Assembly (NCBI GenBank): GCA_018221025.1
Contig: JAAOXX010000026.1
Coordinates: forward strand, 1-15,423
From: Candidatus Altarchaeota archaeon
GTDB taxonomy: Archaea; SpSt-1190
Direction: 5' to 3'
Length of the DNA stretch: 15,423 nt
Shown: positions 1-6,498 of the stretch, piece after piece
Layout: each line of letters starts with the position of its first letter
How positions within the stretch are numbered: the first letter of the stretch is position 1
Translations under genes and position numbers: made by a program
The notes under the pieces: generated by a model
Databases searched by the model: none
Seen by the model: the letters and a program-made list of their open reading frames with translations, nothing else
Told to the model about the DNA's origin: nothing

Positions 1-402
1 ATCGAATAGTCTTGCTTCAAAATAACACATATCAGAATAACAAGTATATGGCTGGTGTAAAAGATAGTTTATGCGCAAAATGGATGGGCCCTCAAAATCA
101 GAGTAGCAAAAAACCTCATAGTTTCCTTTATAGGAAATGATGGGTTCACCCTGACAATCTACTGCTTCAATAGTCATATTGGAAAACGAAGAGCCAAATG
201 GAAAATTTCTATAAATGTGGTCGGACTGGTTTACATAAAAAATCCAAAGTTCTGAGACATTAACATATTCCTTCTCAAAAACTAAGTCAATAGATAATGA
301 TGTTTGGGGCGGGGTGTATGTCAAAACCCAGCCCACAAGAAAGAGTAAGAGGACAGCGACAGGAAATAAAATTAAAATTGTAGTACGCCTAAAGTCATCC
401 AC
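1..402 (-). CDS. Membrane-anchored exported protein, unknown function (partial, C-terminus off the left edge)
   Basis: An open frame of 134 codons runs from a GTG at 402 to base 1 without a stop; only the N-terminal part is visible. Residues 2-8 are charged and polar (DDFRR), followed by one hydrophobic segment at about residues 9-29, so this looks like an uncleaved signal anchor with the rest outside the cell. The exterior part is aromatic- and beta-rich, has cysteines at 83, 99, 121 and 126 that could form disulfides, and N-x-S/T sequons at N48, N58 and N75. The start is chosen because an A/T-rich box (TATTTAAA on the minus strand, 423-430) is centred 24.5 bp upstream, as at other genes here. 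That box overlaps the stop codon of the DUF167 gene, 21 bp upstream. No family is recognised. Confidence is high that it is coding, low on function. Confidence 0.72.
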   Translation of the reverse strand, partial: MDDFRRTTILILFPVAVLLLFLVGWVLTYTPPQTSLSIDLVFEKEYVNVSELWIFYVNQSDHIYRNFPFGSSFSNMTIEAVDCQGEPIISYKGNYEVFCYSDFEGPSILRINYLLHQPYTCYSDMCYFEARLFD

Positions 403-423
403 AATCAAACAACTCTTTAAAAT

Positions 424-639
424 TTAAATATCCACCTCAACTAGTTTTTTCCTAGATTTAAATCCCGAAATAATTTTTATCTTGTTTTTTGGGACAGATA
501 GATGTTTAGAAAGAGCTAAAATAACTGAAGAATTCGCTTTTCCCTTATCTGGTTTCGATTGAATCCAAATCTCCCAAACATCCCCCTCAACAATTTTTTC
601 AATTTTTGCCCTTGGGTGAACTTTTATCTCGAGTTTCAT
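424..639 (-). CDS. DUF167 / YggU-family small protein
   Basis: This 71-residue protein has the DUF167 pattern: an MKLEIKVHPRAK start, the core PDKGKAN followed by an Ala-Leu-rich helix with VP, then an I-x-x-G-x-x-SRKK-x-V end. The family is a small alpha/beta fold found in all domains with no settled biochemical role. I prefer the ATG at 639, which starts the conserved strand. An in-frame ATG at 654 would add five residues (MDGCT) not typical of the family. The 5' end lies inside the PAP2 gene (41-bp overlap), and no TATA-like box sits 24-25 bp before either start. It is therefore probably translated from the PAP2 mRNA, perhaps by coupling. Family call is firm. Confidence 0.85.
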   Translation of the reverse strand: MKLEIKVHPRAKIEKIVEGDVWEIWIQSKPDKGKANSSVILALSKHLSVPKNKIKIISGFKSRKKLVEVDI

Positions 640-1048
640 AGTACATCCATCCATAATTCAAAAGTAGTACGAGTGCGAACGAACCCACAATATCGAAGGG
701 CCAATGCAATTGAGTATAAACTCTTGCGAAGGCAACCATAAGTGCAGCAAGCCAAATAATTAATGAGCCTTGTGAAAGAGCAATACCAAAGACGAGTGAT
801 GCGTGGTCACTTGGAAATGAACCGTCTGCAATGTGAGGAGTTAGTGGAGTCGTGTTATACAAAACAAATGGACGTGGAACTCCTGAAAAATTTGAAATAA
901 GTGAAGAGATTAAAAGGGCAAGTAGTGGTAAGGCCATCATCTTTGTGTTTCCGGTTTTTACAAATTTGTAGAAGGCATAAATAACTAAAAGGTAGGCAAG
1001 ATAATCCGTAAAAAATAATGCAACAGCTTCCACTGAAACCTTGTTCAT
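599..1048 (-). CDS. PAP2-superfamily membrane phosphatase (BcrC-like polyprenyl-diphosphatase type)
   Basis: A 149-residue, strongly hydrophobic protein with several predicted membrane helices (about residues 8-30, 38-53, 84-108, 121-136). The three PAP2 signature motifs are present in order: PRPF (R59, P60), PSDH (79-82) and R109-x5-H115-x3-D119, which supply the histidine nucleophile and phosphate-binding residues. The lysine usually found seven residues before the RP arginine is a serine. FPSDHAS and the RVYTQLHWPFD block resemble the BcrC/YbjG undecaprenyl-diphosphatase branch, so an archaeal isoprenyl (dolichyl-type) diphosphate or a related lipid phosphate is a reasonable substrate guess. 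The gene begins 23 bp after the amidotransferase stop on the same strand and overlaps DUF167 at its 3' end. Superfamily is firm; substrate is inferred. Confidence 0.85.
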   Translation of the reverse strand: MNKVSVEAVALFFTDYLAYLLVIYAFYKFVKTGNTKMMALPLLALLISSLISNFSGVPRPFVLYNTTPLTPHIADGSFPSDHASLVFGIALSQGSLIIWLAALMVAFARVYTQLHWPFDIVGSFALVLLLNYGWMYYETRDKSSPKGKN

Positions 1049-1071
1049 AAGAGTAATTAATATTATCGAAT

Positions 1072-1770
1072 CTAAATTTTTGTTTTGATTACTGACATAT
1101 CGTGTGAGTCAATTGCCATAAAATCTCCATTTCCTACTTCAACCCAATCATCATTAAATTGTCTAGAGGAAAACATGAATGACTTGTAGAATCCTTTTCG
1201 CCTTCTAAAAAATAAATTGTTCCCCCCTCGATAAACCCGCTTGAAAGCGTAGAGAAATCTCCCATCTGCCATTAAGAAATTAAGAGATGTTATATGTCTG
1301 GTCTTAGCCTCTTTAGTAATTTCCTTTACAGCTTTTCTAAGACCCATAAAACTGCCGTATTTTTCCATATTTTGAACAAGGAATCGGAATAAGACTTCCG
1401 AATCCGTAGTCCCACGAATTCGTTTGTAGCTCCCTTTGAGATAATCAGTAAGTTCACTAATGTCAACTGTTCCATTGTGAGCAAAAACATATTTCCCGAA
1501 AGTGAAGGGATGTGTATTAGCTTCACGCACATTTCCCCGAGTCATATACCGAAGGTGTGCAAGTATCAATGGTGCATCTGCCCTATTTGCAACGGACACG
1601 TATTTTTGATTTGCAAGGGCACTCTCAGTACTCTTTGTTAAGTATAATCTTCCTCGCTTATAGTATGCAATACCCCAACCATCTTTGTCTCTTGATGCAA
1701 GATATCTAAAATTCAATAGCTCATCGGGAACTCTTTCGGGGGACAAGACTGCACCAAATAATTTGCACAC
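1072..1770 (-). CDS. Stand-alone class II glutamine amidotransferase (YafJ/EgtC-like)
   Basis: A 232-residue Ntn-hydrolase domain. After removal of the initiator, Cys2 (MCKLFGA) would be the N-terminal nucleophile. Other family motifs are SRDKDGWGIAYY (27-37), AHLRYMTRG (71-79) with NTHPF shortly after, FAHNGTVD (96-103) and GTTDSE (120-125). These match the glutaminase domain of class II amidotransferases, especially the YafJ/EgtC-type single-domain proteins. There is no attached synthase, so the ammonia acceptor or amide substrate is unknown; an aminohydrolase role is also possible. The GTG start is fixed by the need for Cys at position 2 and by a TATA-like ATTAATAC (1791-1798) centred 24.5 bp upstream. 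It heads a minus-strand run with PAP2 and DUF167. Confidence 0.85.
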   Translation of the reverse strand: MCKLFGAVLSPERVPDELLNFRYLASRDKDGWGIAYYKRGRLYLTKSTESALANQKYVSVANRADAPLILAHLRYMTRGNVREANTHPFTFGKYVFAHNGTVDISELTDYLKGSYKRIRGTTDSEVLFRFLVQNMEKYGSFMGLRKAVKEITKEAKTRHITSLNFLMADGRFLYAFKRVYRGGNNLFFRRRKGFYKSFMFSSRQFNDDWVEVGNGDFMAIDSHDMSVIKTKI

Positions 1771-1877
1771 ATCATGAAAGGTAGCTTTGTGTATTAATCC
1801 ATTGTTATGTGGATTGAAATTGAATCCAAAATTTGAGGAAGGGGAAAGGGATATTAAAGTATGTCATTCTGTTTCAG

Positions 1878-2489
1878 GTGAGCAAATACATTGCAAATAA
1901 GACAAGAAGGGAATTGAAAATTATCTTAATTAATTTGTTTATTGGTGTCGCATTATTTTTTTATGGGAGGTATTTGGGAATTGAAGGGTGGTGGATTTTG
2001 CCTTGGTTTATTCCAATTATCTATTCACTTCGTATTCATCTTGGTATTTTGAGGCGATTAGTTTCAGGAGCTTATGGTGAAGAAGAAGTAATAAGAGAAC
2101 TACACAAACACCTAAGAGACCATAGGATTTTTCAAAATGTTTACACTGGACGGGGTGATATAGATGTGGTAGTTGTGGGAGAAGGTGGAGTATTCGTTTT
2201 AGAAGTCAAAAAACTGAAATACACCGTTCGTGCTGGAAAAAACAGTGTAAAATATGGCAGAAAGGAGTTATTGAATCAATTAGAAAGAAATGAAGAATAT
2301 GTAAGGAGGTTAATTTCAAGAGAAGGTCTTCATACACCAATCACTTCGTACCTTGTAATATTCGGAAAAATTAAAGGAAGAAATTCTGTGATAGTGAAAA
2401 ACACCAAAGACTTGATTAAAAAAATACGCGTCCGTTCAGTTTTAACACGTAGTGAGGTGTCTCAAATTGCGACACTCTTTTCGAGATAA
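1878..2489 (+). CDS. Membrane-anchored NERD-domain (nuclease-related) protein
   Basis: A 203-residue protein. Two hydrophobic segments near the N-terminus (about residues 15-30 and 37-52) suggest a membrane hairpin. The remainder is a NERD domain: AYGEEEV with a GE pair at 67-68, GDIDVVVVG with D96, and FVLEVKK giving E109-x-K111. These form the D...ExK pattern of the restriction-endonuclease-like fold; a downstream N-x-x-x-L helix (LNQLERNEEYV) also fits. The domain suggests DNA or nucleic-acid processing at the membrane, but no activity can be claimed. The frame is open upstream to a TTG at 1833. I chose the GTG at 1878 because ATATTAAA (1851-1858) lies about 24 bp upstream, implying a leaderless mRNA. 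It is divergent from the amidotransferase gene. Confidence 0.82.
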   Translation: MSKYIANKTRRELKIILINLFIGVALFFYGRYLGIEGWWILPWFIPIIYSLRIHLGILRRLVSGAYGEEEVIRELHKHLRDHRIFQNVYTGRGDIDVVVVGEGGVFVLEVKKLKYTVRAGKNSVKYGRKELLNQLERNEEYVRRLISREGLHTPITSYLVIFGKIKGRNSVIVKNTKDLIKKIRVRSVLTRSEVSQIATLFSR

Positions 2490-2516
2490 TTTTAAACAAA
2501 CCCGTAATTGAATTTT

Positions 2517-2972
2517 GTGGAAATCGCAAATCTTTGTTATGTCATGAAGGGAAAACAAGTCCTTTTGATGAAAAAGAAAAGGGGAATTGGTTCTGGTAAA
2601 ATAAATGGTCCAGGCGGGCGAATGAAAAAAGGGGAAAGTCCTGAAGAAGGCGCGATAAGAGAAGTTAAAGAAGAACTTGGAATTGAAGTACGTAGTCCAA
2701 AATATCGAGGAATTATTGAATTCATTAATGATAAACAATTGGCATTTTTGTGTTATGTTTTTACATCGACTGAGTTTTCAGGAGAACCTGAAGAAACTGA
2801 TGAAGCAACACCTCTTTGGTTTGATATTGACAAAATACCTTTTTCAGAGATGTGGGAAGATGATATTGAGTGGTTACCTCAAGTACTGGCAGGTAAGACT
2901 ATTCTTGCCCGATTTTGGTTTGAGGATTGGAAAATTAAAGACAGAAGAATCTGGTTTATTGAGGAAAATTAA
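2517..2972 (+). CDS. Nudix hydrolase, MTH1/NUDT1-like (8-oxo-dGTPase type)
   Basis: A 151-residue Nudix protein. The Nudix box spans residues 34-56: G34-x5-E40-x7-R48-E49-V-x-E52-E53-x-G55, all metal-binding positions intact. The resemblance to human MTH1 goes beyond the box. NGPGG follows an Asn at the position of the MTH1 base-contacting Asn33, and the C-terminal half carries WFDIDKIPF followed by MWEDD (W113, D115, D116), matching the MTH1 block with Trp117, Asp119 and Asp120 that recognises oxidised purines. The closing segment (ARFWFEDWKIKDRRIWF) parallels the MTH1 end. The likely role is clearing oxidised purine nucleotides from the pool. The GTG at 2517 is preferred over a TTG at 2508, since TTTTAAAC (2490-2497) lies about 24 bp upstream. 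Confidence 0.86.
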   Translation: MEIANLCYVMKGKQVLLMKKKRGIGSGKINGPGGRMKKGESPEEGAIREVKEELGIEVRSPKYRGIIEFINDKQLAFLCYVFTSTEFSGEPEETDEATPLWFDIDKIPFSEMWEDDIEWLPQVLAGKTILARFWFEDWKIKDRRIWFIEEN

Positions 2973-2978
2973 AAATAA

Positions 2979-4712
2979 TTAGGCTTCGGCATACCAATTT
3001 CCTTTTCGTCTTTGTTCCTTGTCTTTTTGGGAACCTGATTTATTGATTCTTGGACGTTTACTTTGAGGGTCTCGACGAAGAGTAATATCAACCGACTCGA
3101 GGAAAGTGTTCATTCCGCTTGTAACTTTCATTGGACCCCTGACTTTTCCTTTCACTGCGGGTTCACCAACAAAGACCATCATTCTATCACTTAGATAATC
3201 AAGGAACATTAAGTCGTGTTCAACAACAACTGCAGATTTACCATAATTTTGCATTAACCTTTTAATTAATTTTGCAATATTTAGCCGCTGCTCACTGTCA
3301 AGGAATGCCGATGGTTCATCCAAAAGATATAAGTCTGCATCTTGAGCAAGAGCTAATCCAATAGCTAGTCGCTGAAGTTCCCCACCACTTAATTCACTGG
3401 GTTCTCTATCTAATAAGTGAACTAGACCAAGTGGAGAAAAAATATCTCGATTAAGATTTATGTCTGGAACTAATTCAATTTGTTTGAATAGGTTTCCAAC
3501 CATACCTTTTGGAGTCTCAATATATTGTGGTTTGTAGCTGATTTTGAGTTCTCTATTAACTTTGCCCTTTTTCAAGTCTACGAGTCCAGCAAGAGCCTTC
3601 ATGAATGTAGTTTTACCAAGGGCATTACGACCAACAATTCCAATAATTTCTTTCTTCTTAATTTTCCCAGCATCCACATTGAGTTTGAAATTTCCAAGCT
3701 CAATACTTAAGTCGGAGAATGAAACCAATTCACCAGTTCCAACATCGTGTTCAACACTCTGAACGAATTTTAGAGGTTCACTGCGAATTCTAATATTTTC
3801 AGCTTTAAGGTATCCATCAAGGAATTCGTTGATTCCAACTCTCACTCCCTTTCTCATTGAAATAATTCCGTAGACTCCCGGTGTTCCATATGTTATATGC
3901 AATTCATCTGTGAGGTAATCTAGCATCACTAAATCATGTTCAACAACAAAAACTTGAGTTGTGAATTGTTTAATTGCTCTTGAAACTCTGAGCCGTTCAT
4001 ATATATCGAGGAAACTTCCGGGCTCATCAAGGAAGTATACATCTGCATCTTTTGCAAGGGTTGCAGCTATTGCAACCTTCTGCAACTCGCCACCACTGAG
4101 ATTTTTGATGTCTTTATTTAGAAGTGCTTGCATATTCATTGCATCTAGTATATCTGCAAGTTTCCCCCTTTCATCGATTTTTTTGAGTAACTCACCAACT
4201 TTTCCAGAAAATGCCTTTGGCAATGAAGTTATGTTCTGTGGTTTGTAACTAACTTTTAGCTTAGACTCGGAAATTCGTTTCAGATAATGTCCTACTTCGG
4301 TTCCAGAAAATCGTTCAACAACGGCGTCCCAAGAATCATTATCTCCTGTGAGGTTTGGAATTAGTTGACCCGCATAAATATTTAGAATTGTTGATTTACC
4401 CGTTCCGTTTGGCCCAAGAATACCGACAGATTCGCCGGGAATTGGAAGACCAAAGAGTGCAAAAGCATTTGCTCCGTATCTGTGAACTGGCTCCCCTACA
4501 GCCTCAGGCAAATTAACAACCGTAATTGCTTCAAATGGACATACCTTCACACATATTCCGCAACCAATGCAAAGTTTTTCATCAATTACTGCTTTTTCAT
4601 CAATCTGAATAATTTCTGGTTTGTCAGATTTCACAATGGGGCAGAACTTAAAGCATTCATGACCACATTTCTTTGGACGACATTTCTTTTCGTCAACAGT
4701 AACTATTCTCAC
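2979..4712 (-). CDS. abce1: ABCE1 / Rli1 ribosome-recycling ATPase
   Basis: A 577-residue protein, of usual family length. The N-terminus holds two [4Fe-4S] motifs: CRPKKCGHECFKFCP and CIGCGICVKVCPF. Nucleotide-binding domain 1 has Walker A GPNGTGKST, signature LSGGELQ and Walker B YFLDEPGSFLD. Domain 2 has GRNALGKTT, LSGGELQ and YLLDEPSAFLD. This arrangement is diagnostic of ABCE1, which splits post-termination ribosomes into subunits with aPelota or aRF1 in the cytoplasm. Family members begin M-R-I, so I place the start at GTG 4712 rather than the in-frame GTG at 4730. A minus-strand TTAAAATC (4733-4740) centred 24.5 bp upstream supports a leaderless start there. Its 3' end converges on the Nudix gene with a 6-bp gap. 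Confidence 0.96.
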   Translation of the reverse strand: MRIVTVDEKKCRPKKCGHECFKFCPIVKSDKPEIIQIDEKAVIDEKLCIGCGICVKVCPFEAITVVNLPEAVGEPVHRYGANAFALFGLPIPGESVGILGPNGTGKSTILNIYAGQLIPNLTGDNDSWDAVVERFSGTEVGHYLKRISESKLKVSYKPQNITSLPKAFSGKVGELLKKIDERGKLADILDAMNMQALLNKDIKNLSGGELQKVAIAATLAKDADVYFLDEPGSFLDIYERLRVSRAIKQFTTQVFVVEHDLVMLDYLTDELHITYGTPGVYGIISMRKGVRVGINEFLDGYLKAENIRIRSEPLKFVQSVEHDVGTGELVSFSDLSIELGNFKLNVDAGKIKKKEIIGIVGRNALGKTTFMKALAGLVDLKKGKVNRELKISYKPQYIETPKGMVGNLFKQIELVPDINLNRDIFSPLGLVHLLDREPSELSGGELQRLAIGLALAQDADLYLLDEPSAFLDSEQRLNIAKLIKRLMQNYGKSAVVVEHDLMFLDYLSDRMMVFVGEPAVKGKVRGPMKVTSGMNTFLESVDITLRRDPQSKRPRINKSGSQKDKEQRRKGNWYAEA

Positions 4713-4756
4713 AAAACAAAGGATAAACACATGATTTTAAGGTTTATGAGAAGGTT

Positions 4757-5053
4757 TTACTTGAGAAGTTCATAGTCTCCACCAGTTATTTTGATAGCTT
4801 TACCTTTAACTAGGGCTTCACTTACTTTTTCTCTAGCAGATTTCAAGAGTCTATGAAAAGTTGACTGGGATACTTTCATTTTACTTGCGGATTCTTCCTG
4901 AGAAAGTCCATCCAAGTCTGCGAGTTTAAGAGCCTCGTATTCCTCGACAGACACTACGACCTCTTCCAAAGAATTAAGGGGAATGCCCTGCGGCTTAAAG
5001 AAAGTCACTCCGGGCTCTTTCCCAACCCAACGTCTTTTTCGTGGTCTTGGCAT
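4757..5053 (-). CDS. DUF134 (UPF0251) helix-turn-helix protein
   Basis: A 98-residue protein with the DUF134 hallmarks: MPRPRKRR at the N-terminus, FFKPQGIPL, then VSVEEYEALKLADLDGLSQ and a helix-turn-helix resembling sigma-factor region 4 (EESASKMKVSQSTFHRLLKSAR). The family is annotated as putative DNA-binding proteins and often lies next to iron-molybdenum-cofactor-type (NifX/NifB-like) and DUF5320 genes in archaea and anaerobic bacteria. Here only the DUF5320 partner is present, ending 16 bp upstream on the same strand. A 6-4-6 inverted repeat (5062-5077) sits in the gap, just before this gene. A regulatory role, perhaps including its own operon, is an inference. Start: ATG at 5053, giving the conserved MPRP. 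Confidence 0.9.
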   Translation of the reverse strand: MPRPRKRRWVGKEPGVTFFKPQGIPLNSLEEVVVSVEEYEALKLADLDGLSQEESASKMKVSQSTFHRLLKSAREKVSEALVKGKAIKITGGDYELLK

Positions 5054-5061
5054 TTTAACTC

Positions 5062-5077
5062 TAGAATTTTTATTCTA
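5062..5077. promoter_or_regulatory. Inverted repeat (GAAT-N4-ATTC core) before the DUF134 gene
   Basis: TAGAAT-TTTT-ATTCTA is a perfect 6-4-6 dyad overlapping the DUF5320 stop codon, 8 bp before the DUF134 start. It has the same GAAT-N4-ATTC core and spacing as the dyad at 5331-5348. Binding by the DUF134 HTH protein is a guess; in RNA it would be only a weak AT stem. Confidence 0.45.
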
Positions 5078-5318
5078 ATTCTTTAAGTTTTTTCTCAATA
5101 GCAGCTTTTTCAGATTTGAGCAGTTTAACTTGCTCTTCTTTTGAAAGTTTGACTTCGCGTCCAAATCCTCTACCACGTCCCATTCCAAAGCCACGGCCCA
5201 TGCCCCTACCTTGTTCACTACTCTTGAATCCAGGTTCAGCACTTCCAGCGCACATACCTAATCCACGACCCGTTTTTGGGCCCTTACCATCTGGTCCCGT
5301 TTTATCTCCCCTTGGCAT
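5070..5318 (-). CDS. DUF5320 Gly/Arg-rich small protein
   Basis: An 82-residue protein beginning MPRGDKTGPDGKGPKTGRG, followed by GMCAGS, a Gly/Arg/Met-rich repeat region (GRGMGRGFGMGRGRG) and a charged, probably coiled-coil C-terminal helix (KEEQVKLLKSEKAAIEKKL). This is the DUF5320 layout, a small family that accompanies DUF134 and NifX-like genes; its function is not known. The ATG at 5318 is chosen over an in-frame GTG at 5327, because that GTG lies inside a strong Shine-Dalgarno (AAGGTGAT, 5323-5330) placed 4 nt from the ATG, the same arrangement as EF-1A. The predicted TATA box (CTTATAAT, 5353-5360) gives a leader of about 14 nt, and a perfect palindrome fills the space between TATA and transcription start. 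Confidence 0.85.
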   Translation of the reverse strand: MPRGDKTGPDGKGPKTGRGLGMCAGSAEPGFKSSEQGRGMGRGFGMGRGRGFGREVKLSKEEQVKLLKSEKAAIEKKLKELE

Positions 5319-5330
5319 TTCAATCACCTT

Positions 5331-5348
5331 TATGAATCTATATTCATA
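5331..5348. promoter_or_regulatory. Palindromic operator-like site at the DUF5320 promoter
   Basis: TATGAAT-CTAT-ATTCATA is a perfect 7-4-7 inverted repeat. Taking the TATA box at 5353-5360 and the spacing seen elsewhere in the window, transcription would start near 5332 on the minus strand. The dyad therefore covers about +2 to -17, the classic position for an archaeal repressor that blocks polymerase entry. It shares GAAT-N4-ATTC with the dyad at 5062-5077. The likely binder is the DUF134 protein, but this is inference. Confidence 0.55.
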
Positions 5349-5352
5349 ATCA

Positions 5353-5360
5353 CTTATAAT
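5353..5360 (-). promoter_or_regulatory. TATA box for the DUF5320-DUF134 operon
   Basis: CTTATAAT (minus strand ATTATAAG) lies upstream of the SD-led DUF5320 gene. With a 24-25 bp spacing the transcript starts near 5332, leaving a short leader that contains AAGGTGAT. Confidence 0.55.
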
Positions 5361-5429
5361 GTTTTGGGTTATGATTCAAAACTTTATATTTGCAGTGTAG
5401 TTTTATTATCTCATGGAAAAGTGGTATCT

Positions 5430-6110
5430 GTGAAGGAACCAAAAAGTACAATTTTACGATGGTATGTACACATGGGGGATTCTCTAAAAAATGAATCGGA
5501 ACTTTATTTGCTAAAGTCGTGGTTCTTTGAATCTTATCCATTATATTCTAAATACGAGGAATTATGGATGCAGGGGGAATTCGGACCGTATACCTTTATG
5601 AAATATTTTCCACTTTTAGAACTAGTTAATCAACCAGGAAAAGTATTAGAAATTGGGTGTGGTTGTGGAATGGTGCTCAAATTTTTACAGGCGTGTTCAC
5701 AACACCAATTGGAATTGTTTGGGCTAGACGGAAATCCAGATAAAATTGATATTGCAAAAAGAATTGTATTTCCAAATAATAAAGAAAATTTTAAGACGGG
5801 TAGCTTTCAAGATAAAACTGATTTTTCATTCAAAACAAAATTTGACGCCATTGTTTCTATACTTGAAATCGTCGGATATAATAATGAAAATGTTGAGTTT
5901 TTGATGTCACAACTGAATTCAGGGGGCGTCTTGATTTTTGTAGCGTATAGAGATCTGCCAGAATCAATTGGAGTTGAGGAGATGAAAAAAATATTCCAAA
6001 AACTAGAATCAAATGGTTTTTCCAAGCTTATGGGCGGATATAATGAGGACTATACAATTGAAATACCTGGTTACTCTAAAAAAGTATATTTTTATTTTAA
6101 GAAAAAATGA
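5430..6110 (+). CDS. Class I SAM-dependent methyltransferase, substrate unknown
   Basis: A 226-residue protein with a Rossmann methyltransferase core. Motif I is KVLEIGCGCGMVLKF (E74, the G-C-G-C-G loop), the acidic residue after beta 2 is in FGLDGNP (D100), motif IV is FDAIVSILEIVGY, and SGGVLIF matches the post-core strand. About 65 residues precede motif I, including an aromatic-rich stretch (WFFESYPLY) that may form a lid. The substrate cannot be named; small-molecule O- or C-methylation is as likely as anything. The GTG at 5430 is chosen over an upstream in-frame TTG at 5364, because TTTATTAT (5402-5409) is centred 24.5 bp upstream. The gene looks more AT-rich than its neighbours and has no functional partner nearby. 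It ends 7 bp from the convergent S10 gene. Confidence 0.78.
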   Translation: MKEPKSTILRWYVHMGDSLKNESELYLLKSWFFESYPLYSKYEELWMQGEFGPYTFMKYFPLLELVNQPGKVLEIGCGCGMVLKFLQACSQHQLELFGLDGNPDKIDIAKRIVFPNNKENFKTGSFQDKTDFSFKTKFDAIVSILEIVGYNNENVEFLMSQLNSGGVLIFVAYRDLPESIGVEEMKKIFQKLESNGFSKLMGGYNEDYTIEIPGYSKKVYFYFKKK

Positions 6111-6117
6111 ACGATGA

Positions 6118-6426
6118 TTATTCCATAATCTGAATTTCGATGTGAACACTTTCGGGCACTTGGAGTCGCATAATCTGTCTCATCACCCTTTCATCAAGTG
6201 AGACATCAACAATTCGTTTGTGGATTCGTTTTTCCCATCGTTCCCATCTCTGAGTACCTTCACCATCTGGGCTTGTGAGAGTTGTAATCTTTAGTCGTTT
6301 TGTTGGAAGGGGAACAGGTCCACTAACCTTAACTCCGGCTTTTTCACCCATTCTGCGGATATCCCAAGCTAGACCATCTACTATCTCAGGCATAATTCCA
6401 CTTAGCTTTATTCGAGCTTTTCTCAC
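6118..6426 (-). CDS. rpsJ: Small-subunit ribosomal protein S10 (uS10), archaeal type
   Basis: A 102-residue protein with archaeal S10 features: KARIKLSG at the start, SGPVPLPTKRLK in the middle, SPDGEGTQRWERWEKRIHKR, and DERVMRQIMRLQVPE near the end. It belongs to the 30S head and binds 16S rRNA. It lies downstream of EF-1A on the same strand, an order common in archaea. The GTG at 6426 is the only start that fits the family. It has both a weak GGTGA six bases upstream and a TATA-like TTTTAAAC (minus strand, 6447-6454) centred 24.5 bp upstream. S10 may therefore have its own leaderless promoter in addition to, or instead of, read-through from EF-1A across the hairpin at 6467-6485. Confidence 0.95.
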   Translation of the reverse strand: MRKARIKLSGIMPEIVDGLAWDIRRMGEKAGVKVSGPVPLPTKRLKITTLTSPDGEGTQRWERWEKRIHKRIVDVSLDERVMRQIMRLQVPESVHIEIQIME

Positions 6427-6446
6427 AATGGTTCACCAGTTCGTGT

Positions 6447-6454
6447 GTTTAAAA
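6447..6454 (-). promoter_or_regulatory. TATA-like box for S10
   Basis: The minus strand reads TTTTAAAC, identical to the box before the Nudix gene, and is centred 24.5 bp from the S10 GTG. It lies after the EF-1A hairpin, which suggests S10 is transcribed separately. Confidence 0.5.
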
Positions 6455-6466
6455 AATTAAGTATAG

Positions 6467-6485
6467 GGGTGGCTGACCGCCACCC
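6467..6485 (-). terminator. GC-rich hairpin between EF-1A and S10
   Basis: GGGTGGC-TGACC-GCCACCC forms a perfect 7-bp GC-rich stem with a 5-nt loop, 14 bp after the EF-1A stop. In the direction of transcription it is followed after about 10 nt by TTAATTTTTT. It may terminate EF-1A transcripts or protect their 3' end. Archaeal termination usually needs only the U-tract, so the hairpin may serve RNA stability instead. Confidence 0.5.
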
Positions 6486-6498
6486 AAATAACTAAGAA

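Noticed and set aside
1833..1877. TTG start for the NERD gene (15 extra residues)
   Set aside because: It includes the TATA-like box within the coding sequence and lacks an SD; GTG 1878 fits the promoter spacing seen throughout.
2442..2738. 98-codon minus-strand frame across the NERD end and Nudix start
   Set aside because: It is antisense to conserved Nudix residues; the Phe/Ser-rich composition reflects the reverse complement of Lys/Glu codons.
5331..5348. Reading the DUF5320 palindrome as an mRNA hairpin or terminator
   Set aside because: The stem is AT-only apart from one G-C pair, and most of it lies upstream of the predicted transcript start, so a DNA-binding site fits better.
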